A stretch of DNA of 64,000 bases, taken from NCBI RefSeq assembly GCF_026652115.1, contig NZ_JAPPSQ010000014.1:62001-126000 (forward strand), read 5' to 3'. Under the pieces are notes generated by a model. That model worked only from the letters and a program-made list of their open reading frames with translations, had not been told where the DNA came from and made no database searches. A program made the translations under genes and the position numbers. Below are positions 9,472 to 18,786 of the stretch, piece by piece (the stretch's first letter is position 1; each line of letters starts with the position of its first letter). This DNA comes from Algoriphagus sp. PAP.12 (GTDB taxonomy: Bacteria; Bacteroidota; Bacteroidia; Cytophagales; Cyclobacteriaceae).

Positions 9472-11103
9472 CTACCTCTCCACTTCTTTCAAATTTTCAA
9501 TCTTCTTGTTTCTCAAGAATCCATTGATGTCCTCGAAGTGCTCCCTTACTCGTTTGTTACCGAATTCGAAGACTTTGGTTACCAAGCCATCTAAGAAATC
9601 TCTGTCGTGAGATACAACTACCAAAGTACCGTCAAAGGCCTTTAAAGCATCCTTGATTATGTCTTTGGTTTTCATGTCCAAATGGTTGGTCGGTTCATCG
9701 AGAATCAACAAATTGACAGGCTCCAGCAAAAGTTTAATCATAGCCAATCGGGTTTTTTCACCGCCTGAAAGCACTTTTACTTTCTTGTTGATATCGTCCC
9801 CTTTGAACATAAAGGCTCCCAAGATATCTTTGATTTTAGTTCGGATTTCCCCTACAGCTATGTGATCAATTGTTTCAAAAATAGTCAAGCTTTCATCCAA
9901 AAGAGAAGCTTGATTTTGTGCGAAATAGCCGATCATGGCATTATGACCCAATTCACATTTTCCCTCGAAATCAATCTCAGCCATGATGGCTTTGATCATA
10001 GTGGATTTACCTTCTCCGTTTTTACCTACGAAAGCAACTTTCTGTCCCTGCTCAATGGTCATGGAAGCATTTTTGAAAACCACATGGTCTCCATAGGATT
10101 TGCTCATTTCATCTACAATCACAGGGTATTTTCCTGACCTTGGAGAAGGAGGGAACCGCAATTTCAAAGCAGAAGTATCAACCTCATCCACCTCAACGAT
10201 ATCTAATTTCTCTAGCATTTTCACCCGAGACTGTACCTGAAGAGTTTTGGAATAGGTACCTTTGAATCTCTCAATAAATTGAGTGGTTTCAGCTATGAAC
10301 TTCTGCTGTTCCTCATATTGCTTTTGCTGCTGTTCTCTTCTTTCTTTCCTAAGCTCCAAATAGTGGGAATACTTGGCTTTGTAGTCGTAGATACGACCCA
10401 TAGTCACCTCGATAGTTCTGGTGGTGATATTGTCCACAAAAGCTCTATCGTGGGAAATCACAACTACAGCTTTGGCCTTATTCATTAGGAATTCCTCCAA
10501 CCATTGAATGGATTCAATATCCAGGTGGTTTGTGGGCTCATCCAACAAAATCAAGTCAGGCTTTTGAAGAAGGATTTTTGCCAATTCGATTCGCATTCTC
10601 CATCCACCAGAAAATTCCGAAGTGGAGCGAGTCAAATCATCTCTTTCAAATCCTAGTCCCAACAATACTTTTTCTACTTCAGCTTCATAGTTGACCTCCT
10701 CGATAGCGTAAAACTTCTCGCTGAGTTCAGAAACCTTCTCAATAAGCTTGTAATATTCTTCAGATTCGTAATCAGTTCTTACTGTCAGTTCCTCATTGAT
10801 ATGATCAATTTCTGCCTTCATGTTCAAGTATGAAGCAAAAGCCTTAGCAGTTTCTTCCATTACAGTGCAATCATCACTGGTCAAAAGGTGCTGAGGCAAG
10901 TAAGCAACAACATAATCCTTTGGGGCGGAAACTGCTCCAGAAGTAGGTTTGGATTGCCCTGCAATAATTTTTAATAGAGTGGATTTGCCTGCTCCATTTT
11001 TACCCATCAATGCGATTTTATCATTTTCATTGATGGCAAAGGAAATATTACTGAAGAGTGCGCTGCCACTATGCTGGACAGTTACGTTGTCAACTGAGAT
11101 CAT
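9472..11103 (-). CDS. ABC-F family ATPase (ribosome-associated type)
   Basis: A 543-residue protein with two ABC domains and no membrane segments, the ABC-F layout of translation factors such as EttA, Uup and YheS. Domain 1 has GKNGAGKST, signature SGGWRMRIELAK and DEPTNHLD. Domain 2 has GKNGEGKST, signature LSGGEKTRL and a second DEPTNHLD. Between them lies the Gln/Lys/Glu-rich linker (nt about 10250-10400) characteristic of ABC-F. The start at 11103 (MISVDN) is preferred: an upstream in-frame extension of 28 residues lacks family sequence and would span a promoter-like TACCTTTG. The exact subfamily is not resolved. It works on the ribosome by family knowledge, not by anything specific seen here. 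Confidence 0.93.
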   Translation of the reverse strand: MISVDNVTVQHSGSALFSNISFAINENDKIALMGKNGAGKSTLLKIIAGQSKPTSGAVSAPKDYVVAYLPQHLLTSDDCTVMEETAKAFASYLNMKAEIDHINEELTVRTDYESEEYYKLIEKVSELSEKFYAIEEVNYEAEVEKVLLGLGFERDDLTRSTSEFSGGWRMRIELAKILLQKPDLILLDEPTNHLDIESIQWLEEFLMNKAKAVVVISHDRAFVDNITTRTIEVTMGRIYDYKAKYSHYLELRKERREQQQKQYEEQQKFIAETTQFIERFKGTYSKTLQVQSRVKMLEKLDIVEVDEVDTSALKLRFPPSPRSGKYPVIVDEMSKSYGDHVVFKNASMTIEQGQKVAFVGKNGEGKSTMIKAIMAEIDFEGKCELGHNAMIGYFAQNQASLLDESLTIFETIDHIAVGEIRTKIKDILGAFMFKGDDINKKVKVLSGGEKTRLAMIKLLLEPVNLLILDEPTNHLDMKTKDIIKDALKAFDGTLVVVSHDRDFLDGLVTKVFEFGNKRVREHFEDINGFLRNKKIENLKEVER

Positions 11104-11122
11104 ATTGTCGAAATTGAAGGCG

Positions 11123-11130
11123 CAAAGGTA
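11123..11130 (-). promoter_or_regulatory. Candidate -7 element for the ABC-F gene
   Basis: Minus-strand TACCTTTG matches TAnnTTTG and ends 19 bases before the chosen ATG. It supports the shorter protein start. No clear -33 TTTG is seen. Confidence 0.4.
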
Positions 11131-11165
11131 AATTTTTAAATATGAATTCTGAAGTTTGAAATCAT

Positions 11166-11201
11166 AAAAAAGCCGCTTCGAAATCAATCGAAGCGGCTTT
11201 T
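11166..11201 (-). terminator. Strong terminator after sucD
   Basis: A 14-bp perfect stem (AAAAGCCGCTTCGA / TCGAAGCGGCTTTT) around a 6-base loop. On the minus strand it is followed by six T residues, so it terminates sucD and isolates it from the ABC-F gene. Confidence 0.85.
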
Positions 11202-11239
11202 AACCTCCGACATCCGGCATCCGGCATCAGAAAATTTAT

Positions 11240-12121
11240 TTAAGCATCAACACCCAAAGCTTTTGCCATAGTCGCACCGATCTCCGCTGGAGATTCTACT
11301 ACGTGGATGCCGTTTTCTCTCATGATTCTCATTTTAGCCGCTGCAGTATCATCAGCTCCACCGATGATCGCTCCCGCATGGCCCATTCTTCTACCTGGAG
11401 GTGCTGTTTGGCCAGCGATGAAACCTACAACAGGCTTCTTGTTTCCAGTTTCTTTAATCCACTTAGCCGCTTCAGCTTCGTAGTTACCACCGATTTCACC
11501 GATCATTACGATCGCGTCGGTTTCAGGATCATTCATAAGCAATTCAACAGCTTGCTTGGTAGAAGTTCCGATAATTGGATCACCACCGATTCCGATTGCT
11601 GTAGAAACACCCAAACCTGCTTTAGCAACCTGGTCTGCAGCTTCGTAAGTCAAGGTCCCAGACTTAGAAACAATACCGATTCTTCCTTGCTTGAATACAA
11701 AACCTGGCATGATACCAACTTTTGCTTCACCTGGAGTGATTACACCTGGGCAGTTAGGTCCGATTAGGGTAGCTCCTCTTTCTTTGATATAAGGCTTAGC
11801 TTTCATCATATCAGCTACAGGGATCCCTTCAGTGATAGCAATGATCACTTTGATACCAGCATCAGCAGCTTCCATGATCGCATCACCTGCGAAAGCTGGT
11901 GGCACGAAAATAATAGATGTATCTGCACCAGTCTTTTGAACGGCTTCTTCAACAGAATTAAAAACTGGCTTTTCCAAATGCGTAGAGCCTCCTTTGCCTG
12001 GAGTTACACCACCAACTACGTTGGTTCCGTACTCGATCATTTGCTGTGCGTGAAAAGAGCCCTCAGATCCGGTGAATCCTTGAACGATTACCTTGGAATT
12101 TTTATTGACTAGTACACTCAT
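11240..12121 (-). CDS. sucD: Succinate-CoA ligase, ADP/GDP-forming, alpha subunit
   Basis: The alpha subunit of succinyl-CoA synthetase carries the CoA-binding Rossmann domain and the phosphohistidine of this TCA-cycle enzyme. The 293-residue protein shows the CoA-binding start ([23 protein letters not shown]), the IGPNCPG motif and the active-site His in [10 protein letters not shown] near residue 240. Length matches the family. The start at 12121 ([10 protein letters not shown]) is preferred over an eight-residue extension because a full promoter (TTTG-N18-TATTTTTG) lies just upstream. The beta-subunit gene sucC is not adjacent, which is usual in Bacteroidota. A strong terminator follows. 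Confidence 0.97.
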   Translation of the reverse strand: MSVLVNKNSKVIVQGFTGSEGSFHAQQMIEYGTNVVGGVTPGKGGSTHLEKPVFNSVEEAVQKTGADTSIIFVPPAFAGDAIMEAADAGIKVIIAITEGIPVADMMKAKPYIKERGATLIGPNCPGVITPGEAKVGIMPGFVFKQGRIGIVSKSGTLTYEAADQVAKAGLGVSTAIGIGGDPIIGTSTKQAVELLMNDPETDAIVMIGEIGGNYEAEAAKWIKETGNKKPVVGFIAGQTAPPGRRMGHAGAIIGGADDTAAAKMRIMRENGIHVVESPAEIGATMAKALGVDA

Positions 12122-12144
12122 GCGTCGTATTTTAAAGTTTGGCA

Positions 12145-12174
12145 CAAAAATAAGAGAAACCGTTCGCTGACAAA
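12145..12174 (-). promoter_or_regulatory. Promoter of sucD
   Basis: Minus-strand TTTG (12171-12174), an 18-base spacer and TATTTTTG (12145-12152) match both elements of the Bacteroidota primary-sigma consensus. The predicted leader to the sucD ATG is about 20 bases. Confidence 0.6.
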
Positions 12175-12200
12175 AGAATATATTAACATTCTCTATCTAA

Positions 12201-12230
12201 TTTGACATACGGCTTCTTTTTATAATTTAG
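12201..12230 (+). promoter_or_regulatory. Promoter of the propeller sensor-kinase gene
   Basis: TTTG (12201-12204), an 18-base spacer and TAATTTAG (12223-12230, one mismatch to TAnnTTTG). The -7 element ends five bases before the ATG, implying a leaderless or nearly leaderless mRNA. Confidence 0.5.
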
Positions 12231-12235
12231 CTGTC

Positions 12236-15200
12236 ATGAAATCAAGCTACCTGAGCGCTTTAGTATGTGCCCTGTTATTGTTTATCAATTTTGGGGTTTT
12301 TGCTCAGACTTTTAAATATAACACCAATCCTAAAGGAATAAGGCTTCCTGTTCAAAGTGTACTTCAAGTGGAGCAAGATACTTTGGGGATGATCTGGATG
12401 TCTACGACTCGTGGAGTTTTTTATTCAGACGGTATGGAGACTTTTGCTCTGGCGGATAGTCTTAATTCAAAATTTGATTTCCAAATCAGTATCCACAAAG
12501 ATGAAGATGGAATGATTTGGTTGTATAATGATCGAGGGGTCGGTACCTTTCTGAAAGGAGGGTATGGGAGTTGGGAAAATGTGGTATTTCCAGGTATTGA
12601 TTCATTGGTAAATCTTCCTCGTATTAGATTTACAACTCGTGGGAAAGGATCGAGCAAGGAATATGTATTAGATATTGGCACTCGTTTTTATTATTGGGTC
12701 GAAGGACAAAGCCTACAACTTTTTCAAAAAAATATAGGTGAATTAGGCTTCTTGACCTTTCTAGGCGGTGAAATCAACAATCCTGTATTTTTCTTTGATA
12801 AAGGAACATTAGCTCTTGAAAATGGGAAATTGAGAAAAGTCCAATGGGATTTGAATAAAGTATCAAGCCCACCAGTTATTGTTAAGAAATGTCCAGAAAC
12901 GGGTGAATTTTATTTTTTAGGAGCTGACTATTTAGCCAAAGGGCCTGATCAGTTTTCTCCAAATGAAATTGTGGATAGCGGATTTAAGCAGAATTTTGAC
13001 TTTTTGGATAGTTATTTTGGGTTGGGGTTTGCAAAAGGAAGTATTTTTTATCACTTCAATTCTGACCTTTACAAATTGACTCTTGGTTCGAGACGTCCCA
13101 TTGCATTGGATTTGGAGTATACTTTTCGAGTTTTTTATCTGCAAGATTTTTTAATTGATAGGGAAGGGATTCTGTGGATGGCTACTGCCAGAGGTTTGGC
13201 TAATTTGAATTCTTTGGCTTTCCAAAATTATGATGTAGTCCAGTCAGGATTAATGAGCCAAGAAGTTACAGCCATTGCTCCAGTAAATGGAGATGAGTAT
13301 TTATTTGGGTATAACAATGGAATTCAAAAAATATCTAGGTATGACATTGAAGTAATTTACAAAGATTCAGAAGTAGGGATAATCCCTAATAGTAGGATAG
13401 TCAATTTTTCTCGGGAAGGAGATAAGGCAATTTGGTTTTCTTCAAACGTCAGAGGAGTTGGAAGATATGATATTGCTTCCAATAAGGTTGAAATATTCAA
13501 ACCACCATCAAATGTTCAGATTTCTTCAGTAAATATCTATGGAGATAGTATTTTAATCACTAGCCCTCGGGCAGTTTACTTTGCTTCCGTAAATGATAGA
13601 GGTACTGATTTATACAAAAACTCTATTCAAAACAAGTTGGAAGAGTTGATGAATCACCGATTTTACTATTTAAGGAAGTCTGGAAAACTTGAGGATGGAA
13701 GAACGATCATTATGCGAGCATCCAGAATCGAAAACACTGAGGAATTAATTTCTACCACAGACTTCCTTTTAGCAGATGGATATGACTTCTTAGAGGTTGA
13801 AAACGGAATTTTGCTTGGCACCGAATCAGGCCTAAAGTTCGTGCAAGACAATAAAGTTCAGTCGTATTCGGTTGGTGGACAAGAAATAAATAGGCCTGTA
13901 TTTTCAATTCTTCAAGATTCAGCAGGAGTAATTTGGCTTGGGACAGATGATGGAATATTTCAGCTTGAAAATAACCATGTCCGCCAGTTCAATCAGATGA
14001 ATGGTTTGGCAAATAACGAAATCAACAGAGGTGCATTAGTTGAAGGGGTGGATGGAAGGATCATGATAGGTACACTTGATGGGTTTTCGATTTTCAAACC
14101 TCAAGAAAAATTCATTGCACATGGTACTCCAAAAGTGTTTTTGAAATCCTTTGATTTGGAAGGTGAGTCTATTTTGAATCTTGAAAATGCAAGAACTGGG
14201 TCTCAGCAAAATTCCCTTGAGTTGGAATATGCTGCAATCGGTTTTAATGAAGAAAAAGATTTGTGGGTTCATTGGAGACTCAAAGGTTTTGAAGAGTCTT
14301 GGCAAGTTTTAGTAGAACCCAAATCAAAACGATTTTTCTATCCTAGGCTTCCACCAGGTGATTATCAGTTCGAAATCAAAGCATCTTATGAAGGAGAAAA
14401 TTTTTCACCATTGGTAACATCTGTGGGATTTACCGTATTGCAGCCATTCTATATGAGATTTTGGTTCTTGGCTTTAGCATCATTGGTCATGATTGCCATT
14501 GGTTTTTTTGTCAAAACATTTTTTGATCAGGGGAATAAACTTGGAGTGCTAGAATCAGCAGTAAGTGAGAAAGATAAGGAGAAATTGACTGTAGAAATGC
14601 AGTTTAAAAACGTTTGGGATAGCTCCAAAGACCCTATGCTTTTGACTATAAATGGAGAAACGATTCTTGCGGCCAATCCAACGTTTGCAAAGTTTGTTGG
14701 AAAAGAACCAACATCCCTTGAAGGGGAAAAGCTGATTGAAATTTTTGGGGATTGTGATTTTCTAAGGAAATACCAAAAGGAAATGCAGAACCTTCCGGAA
14801 GAGGGAAAAACATTGAAGCTCGAATTTAAATGGAATGATCTAGATGTGGAAATGGAAATTTATTCTAAAAGAATTTCCTCTGAAGGGATAGATGGAAAAA
14901 CAATTTTATCCATGTTTCGTGATGTGACTGCAGAAAGACAAATCGAGAAAAACTTAAGAGAAGCAAAGGAAAAAGCCGAGGAAGCTAACCGATTTAAAAC
15001 AAGTTTACTTTCGAATGTAAGTCATGAAATCAGAACTCCCCTCAATGTGATTTTGGGAGGTACTGAGCATGTGATGATGACTAGGAAGGATGATACCAAA
15101 CTTTTGAATGAGTTAGATATTATCCTGCAAAGTGGCGAAAGACTTTTGGCTACGATTACCTCGATTTTGGATATGGCAAAGATCGAAGCCAATAAAATGG

Positions 15201-15670
15201 AGGTCGTTTATACAAAGGTTGATTATGTTGAATTTATTTCCTTGGTCATGAAGCCATTTTTTGCCCATGCTCAAAGAAAGGGCATTCAATTGAAATTGGA
15301 TTTCAAAAAGAAAGATATCAAAGGAGAGACTGATAAGAGATTCTTAGAAATGATTCTTAATAATTTGGTCGGTAACTCATTGAAATACACTGAGTCTGGA
15401 ACTGTTAAAGTGACGGTCGATTCTCAAGATGGATCTTTATTAATGAAAATCGAGGATGAGGGTGTGGGTATGTCCACGGACTTTATGCCGAAAATTTTCC
15501 AGCCATTTGAGCAGGAAAGTACAGGGAATCAGAGACAGTTTGAAGGAACCGGTTTGGGAATGGCGATCACCAAAAATCTGGTTGATCTTTTGAAGGGCTA
15601 TATCAATCTGCAAAGTGCCAAAAATCAAGGAACACGAGTGATAGTAGAAATTCCATTGTCTAATTCATAA
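12236..15670 (+). CDS. Two-component propeller sensor histidine kinase without receiver
   Basis: A 1144-residue membrane sensor. A signal peptide (residues 1-24, ending FAQ) is followed by a large periplasmic region with beta-propeller repeats whose blades show the DxxGxxWxGT-like pattern (for example DSAGVIWLGTDDGIF). A Y_Y_Y-type domain follows at about 665-735 (WRLKGFEESWQ, PGDYQFEIKA) and one transmembrane helix at about 740-760. The cytoplasmic part has a PAS-like domain (about 790-900), a HisKA domain with SHEIRTPLN (His930) and a HATPase domain with NNLVGNSLKY, DEGVGM and GTGLGMAI. Unlike the classic Bacteroidota hybrid systems it has no receiver or AraC-type output; the next gene starts with a receiver and is its likely partner. 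The ligand is unknown. Confidence 0.93.
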   Translation: MKSSYLSALVCALLLFINFGVFAQTFKYNTNPKGIRLPVQSVLQVEQDTLGMIWMSTTRGVFYSDGMETFALADSLNSKFDFQISIHKDEDGMIWLYNDRGVGTFLKGGYGSWENVVFPGIDSLVNLPRIRFTTRGKGSSKEYVLDIGTRFYYWVEGQSLQLFQKNIGELGFLTFLGGEINNPVFFFDKGTLALENGKLRKVQWDLNKVSSPPVIVKKCPETGEFYFLGADYLAKGPDQFSPNEIVDSGFKQNFDFLDSYFGLGFAKGSIFYHFNSDLYKLTLGSRRPIALDLEYTFRVFYLQDFLIDREGILWMATARGLANLNSLAFQNYDVVQSGLMSQEVTAIAPVNGDEYLFGYNNGIQKISRYDIEVIYKDSEVGIIPNSRIVNFSREGDKAIWFSSNVRGVGRYDIASNKVEIFKPPSNVQISSVNIYGDSILITSPRAVYFASVNDRGTDLYKNSIQNKLEELMNHRFYYLRKSGKLEDGRTIIMRASRIENTEELISTTDFLLADGYDFLEVENGILLGTESGLKFVQDNKVQSYSVGGQEINRPVFSILQDSAGVIWLGTDDGIFQLENNHVRQFNQMNGLANNEINRGALVEGVDGRIMIGTLDGFSIFKPQEKFIAHGTPKVFLKSFDLEGESILNLENARTGSQQNSLELEYAAIGFNEEKDLWVHWRLKGFEESWQVLVEPKSKRFFYPRLPPGDYQFEIKASYEGENFSPLVTSVGFTVLQPFYMRFWFLALASLVMIAIGFFVKTFFDQGNKLGVLESAVSEKDKEKLTVEMQFKNVWDSSKDPMLLTINGETILAANPTFAKFVGKEPTSLEGEKLIEIFGDCDFLRKYQKEMQNLPEEGKTLKLEFKWNDLDVEMEIYSKRISSEGIDGKTILSMFRDVTAERQIEKNLREAKEKAEEANRFKTSLLSNVSHEIRTPLNVILGGTEHVMMTRKDDTKLLNELDIILQSGERLLATITSILDMAKIEANKMEVVYTKVDYVEFISLVMKPFFAHAQRKGIQLKLDFKKKDIKGETDKRFLEMILNNLVGNSLKYTESGTVKVTVDSQDGSLLMKIEDEGVGMSTDFMPKIFQPFEQESTGNQRQFEGTGLGMAITKNLVDLLKGYINLQSAKNQGTRVIVEIPLSNS

Positions 15671-15714
15671 TTTTTGTATTTTCAAAGCTGTTTATCTGCC
15701 TTTTAAAAACCTGA

Positions 15715-16890
15715 ATGTTTAGTCTTAATATCCTCATCGTCGAAGATGATTCAGTTTCAGCCCTACTTTTACAAAGGGCTTTAGAGAAAAATAATCATCA
15801 TATTCTGGGTGTTGCCGATTCTGGCGAGAAGGCCCTTGATCTACTAGAAGAAAGTCACGCTGATATAGTGATGATGGATATCAATCTAGCTGGTGAGCTT
15901 GATGGGATTACTACAACTGAAATCATCAATGAAAAATTTGATATTCCTGTAGTCTATCTAAGTGCCAGTTCTGATGCTGAGACCTTGAATAAGGTAGTTG
16001 GGACTAACCCTTCAGCATACGTAATCAAGCCATTTAATATCCGTGAATTAAACATGGTTATTGAGCTGGCGATTTTCAAGGACAGAAAAGAAAAAGAACT
16101 TCAAAAACTCAATAATCAGCTTGAGGAAAAGGTGCGGATTAGAACTGCAGAACTTTACGAAGCCAATAAAGAATTGACAAAGGCTCTGGAGAAAGAGAGA
16201 GAAATCAATGAGTTGAAATCCCGTATTGTGTTGAACGTTTCTCATGGCTTTAAAACCCCATTAACCTCCATTTTGAGTTCTGCGCAGCTCCTTCAGATGT
16301 ATGCTGAAAAAGATCATCCTTTTAAGCAAAAGATTGCGAAGCATGCGATGAAAATCGAGAATTCCGTCCGAGCGCTGAATAACTTATTGACGAGTGTCTT
16401 GTTTTTCGGAAAGGCTGATGCAAATAAGATGGAATACAAGCCTAAGAAAATGTTCATGGGAGCATTTGTAAAGGAACTACTCGATACTGTCAAGGCAGGT
16501 ATTGAGAATGACGTGGTCATTAAATCAGAATTAGGTTCGCTTCCAAAAACAATTACTTCGGATAGCGAAATTCTATACCAGACTTTCGAAAACCTTCTTT
16601 CAAATGCAGTGAAATATTCTAAAGATGGTGGAGAAGTTCAATTCAGTCTAGATTACCAAGATGGTGTTTTAATTGGAAAAGTGATTGATTTTGGAATAGG
16701 AATACCTGAGTCTGAGCAAAGTCAATTGTTTGACAGGTTTTTTAGGGCCAAAAATGTAGGAATCGTAGAGGGGTCTGGGTTAGGGCTTTCGATCGTCAAA
16801 AAATGCTTGGAAGTCTTGAACGGAGAAATCACCTTTGACAGTAAAATAAAAAAAGGGACAACCTTTGAAGTCAGAATTCCGGTAAAGTAA
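15715..16890 (+). CDS. Receiver-histidine kinase hybrid with altered H-box
   Basis: A 391-residue soluble protein: N-terminal receiver (EDD acidic pocket, phospho-acceptor Asp55 in MMDINLAG, Lys105 in VIKPF), a coiled-coil linker (about 120-170), then HisKA and HATPase domains. The ATPase motifs are intact: ENLLSNAVKYS, DFGIGIP and GSGLGLSIVKK. The H-box reads VSHGFKTPL: His177 is followed by Gly178 where family members have Glu or Asp, while Thr181 at His+4 is kept. In HisKA proteins the acidic residue is needed for autokinase and the Thr/Asn for phosphatase, so this kinase may be phosphatase-biased (inference). It lies 44 bp after a receiver-less kinase, its probable phosphodonor, and one base before an ABC ATPase gene. 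Confidence 0.92.
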   Translation: MFSLNILIVEDDSVSALLLQRALEKNNHHILGVADSGEKALDLLEESHADIVMMDINLAGELDGITTTEIINEKFDIPVVYLSASSDAETLNKVVGTNPSAYVIKPFNIRELNMVIELAIFKDRKEKELQKLNNQLEEKVRIRTAELYEANKELTKALEKEREINELKSRIVLNVSHGFKTPLTSILSSAQLLQMYAEKDHPFKQKIAKHAMKIENSVRALNNLLTSVLFFGKADANKMEYKPKKMFMGAFVKELLDTVKAGIENDVVIKSELGSLPKTITSDSEILYQTFENLLSNAVKYSKDGGEVQFSLDYQDGVLIGKVIDFGIGIPESEQSQLFDRFFRAKNVGIVEGSGLGLSIVKKCLEVLNGEITFDSKIKKGTTFEVRIPVK

Positions 16891-16891
16891 T

Positions 16892-17524
16892 ATGCTCTTT
16901 TCGACCCAAGACCTGAAATATGCACATCCAGGTCAGCCTCAACTTTCATTTTCCGATATTTCTTTAGAAAAAGGAGGGTCTCTCTTAGTGCTAGGAAAGT
17001 CTGGAAGTGGAAAGACAACATTATTAAATTTGTTAGGAGGACTTTTATTGCCTCAATCAGGAAGTGTGATTTTAGGAGGTGTAGATCTAACTAAACTAAG
17101 TGGAGGAGAACTGGATTTATTCAGAGGTAAAAACATCGGAATTGTTTTTCAAAAACCGCATTTGTTAGCTCCACTTTCTGTAAAAGAAAATCTCGTTGCA
17201 GCTCAATATTTCGCAAAAGAAAAAGGACAGAATGTCCAAGGTTTACTGGATGAACTAGGAATTGGGGCTAAAGCGAATTCTTCTGTGAAAACCTTGAGTG
17301 AGGGAGAAGCCCAGAGAGTTTCTATCGCAAGAGCCTTGGTGAATAAACCACAATTGATACTTGCTGATGAGCCGACTTCCAGTTTGGATGATGAGAATAC
17401 CGAAAAGGTGATCAATTTGCTGAAAAATCAAGCTGAAAAGATTGGCGCAGCACTGATTATCGTGACCCATGATCAGCGGGTGAAAGATCATATTTCCAAC
17501 TTTATAGAAGTGAAGGCATCATGA
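16892..17524 (+). CDS. ABC transporter ATP-binding protein (LolD/MacB type)
   Basis: A single 210-residue ABC domain. Walker A is GKSGSGKTT (about residue 34), the Q-loop lies in VFQKPHLLAPLSV, the signature is LSEGEAQRVSIARAL and Walker B with the D-loop is LILADEPTSSLD. This is the short LolD/MacB subfamily, which works with FtsX-like permeases on periplasmic or membrane-bound substrates. Its stop codon overlaps the ATG of the permease gene by four bases (ATGA), so translation is coupled. The signature has LSEGE rather than LSGGQ, a common variant in this subfamily. Confidence 0.93.
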   Translation: MLFSTQDLKYAHPGQPQLSFSDISLEKGGSLLVLGKSGSGKTTLLNLLGGLLLPQSGSVILGGVDLTKLSGGELDLFRGKNIGIVFQKPHLLAPLSVKENLVAAQYFAKEKGQNVQGLLDELGIGAKANSSVKTLSEGEAQRVSIARALVNKPQLILADEPTSSLDDENTEKVINLLKNQAEKIGAALIIVTHDQRVKDHISNFIEVKAS

Positions 17525-18762
17525 ATATCTTTAAGCTAAGCTGGAAATATTTGACTTTTAAACCTTTGTCGACAGGGTTAAATGTGATGCTGCTTGCACT
17601 GGGTTTGGCGATTATCACAGTCTTACTCTTGATTCAGGATCAGTTTGAAAAGAAAATGAATCAGGATGCAGAGGGCATTGATTTGGTGGTTGGAGCTAAA
17701 GGAAGCCCTCTTCAATTGATTCTTTCGAGTGTGTATCATATTGATTTTCCTACGGGAAATATTCCGATGGAAGAAGCCATTCGGGTGTCCAGAAGTCGCC
17801 TGATCAAAAATGTGATTCCATTGGCTTTGGGAGATAATTATAAAGGATACAGGATAGTCGGAACCAATCCGGATTACTTAAGCCTCTATGGGGTAGGGTT
17901 TGCTCAGGGAGAAGCTTGGAAAGAACCATTTGATGTAGTGCTTGGGGCAGAGGTTGCGAAGAAAACGGGACTAAAAACCGGAGATTCTTTTGAAGGAAGT
18001 CATGGAATCTCTGAAGGTAGTCACGATCATGATGAGCATGGGTTCAAAGTAAAAGGAGTATTGGAGCCGAAGGGAAATGTAGTCGATAGACTGGTTTTGA
18101 CATCTATTGAATCTGTTTGGTATACACATGATGAGGTAGATTCAACAGCTTCTGAAGCTGCTCATGATTTATTACATCAGCCCGTTTCTCAGACAGGTTT
18201 TCCTCAGACAGATCAAGAAAGAGAAGTCACATCATTGCTAGTGCAATATCGAAATCCTATGGCAGCAATACAGCTTCCAAGAATGATCAATTCTGGCACA
18301 TCCATGCAAGCGGCTTCTCCGTCCTTTGAAATGTCCAGACTATTTGAATTGCTGGGTGTGGGAGTTAGTTTACTTCAAGGTCTTGCCTTTGTATTGATTG
18401 GAATATCTGGGTTGGGGATCTTCATCGCTTTGTATAATTCCCTAAAAGAAAGAAAATATGATCTGGCGATTTTGAGAGCTATCGGAGCTTCGAGAATTCA
18501 ACTTGTTTTTCTGATCTTTTTAGAAGGACTGATGCTGACATTTTTGGGTGCTTTGGTAGGGATTCTATTGGGGCATACCTTTTTATCAGTTATCGTTTCC
18601 CAAAACGAACAGGGAGTCGTAGGAACTTTAAATCCATGGGTTTTCTTAAAAGCAGAACTTTGGATAGTGATTTATGCGTTAGTAGTGGGAATAATTGCCT
18701 CTCTTATTCCGGCTTGGTCGGCTTATCAAACAAGTATTGCAAAGCAATTGACAAAAGCCTAA
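17521..18762 (+). CDS. FtsX-like ABC permease with His-rich periplasmic segment
   Basis: A 413-residue MacB/FtsX-type permease. One N-terminal helix (LNVMLLALGLAIITVLLLI) is followed by a periplasmic domain of about 240 residues and three C-terminal helices at about 285-410, including the conserved LKERKYDLAILRAIGAS segment. Within the periplasmic domain, residues about 159-176 contain SHGISEGSHDHDEHG, with five His and several acidic residues, followed by a second group (HDLLHQ). This suggests contact with a divalent metal. It is coupled to the upstream ATPase and followed 24 bp later by a DUF3299-like exported protein. Related ATPase-permease-DUF3299 sets occur in Proteobacteria and are linked to zinc (zrg genes of Vibrio cholerae, from memory). 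Confidence 0.9.
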   Translation: MNIFKLSWKYLTFKPLSTGLNVMLLALGLAIITVLLLIQDQFEKKMNQDAEGIDLVVGAKGSPLQLILSSVYHIDFPTGNIPMEEAIRVSRSRLIKNVIPLALGDNYKGYRIVGTNPDYLSLYGVGFAQGEAWKEPFDVVLGAEVAKKTGLKTGDSFEGSHGISEGSHDHDEHGFKVKGVLEPKGNVVDRLVLTSIESVWYTHDEVDSTASEAAHDLLHQPVSQTGFPQTDQEREVTSLLVQYRNPMAAIQLPRMINSGTSMQAASPSFEMSRLFELLGVGVSLLQGLAFVLIGISGLGIFIALYNSLKERKYDLAILRAIGASRIQLVFLIFLEGLMLTFLGALVGILLGHTFLSVIVSQNEQGVVGTLNPWVFLKAELWIVIYALVVGIIASLIPAWSAYQTSIAKQLTKA

Positions 18763-18786
18763 TCTTGAGGCAGAATTAGAAAGAAT

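Noticed and set aside
11104-11187. 28-residue N-terminal extension of the ABC-F protein
   Set aside because: It lacks family similarity and spans a TACCTTTG promoter element.
12122-12145. Eight-residue N-terminal extension of sucD
   Set aside because: The family starts at MSVLVNK-like sequence, and the upstream ATG lies next to the -7 promoter element.
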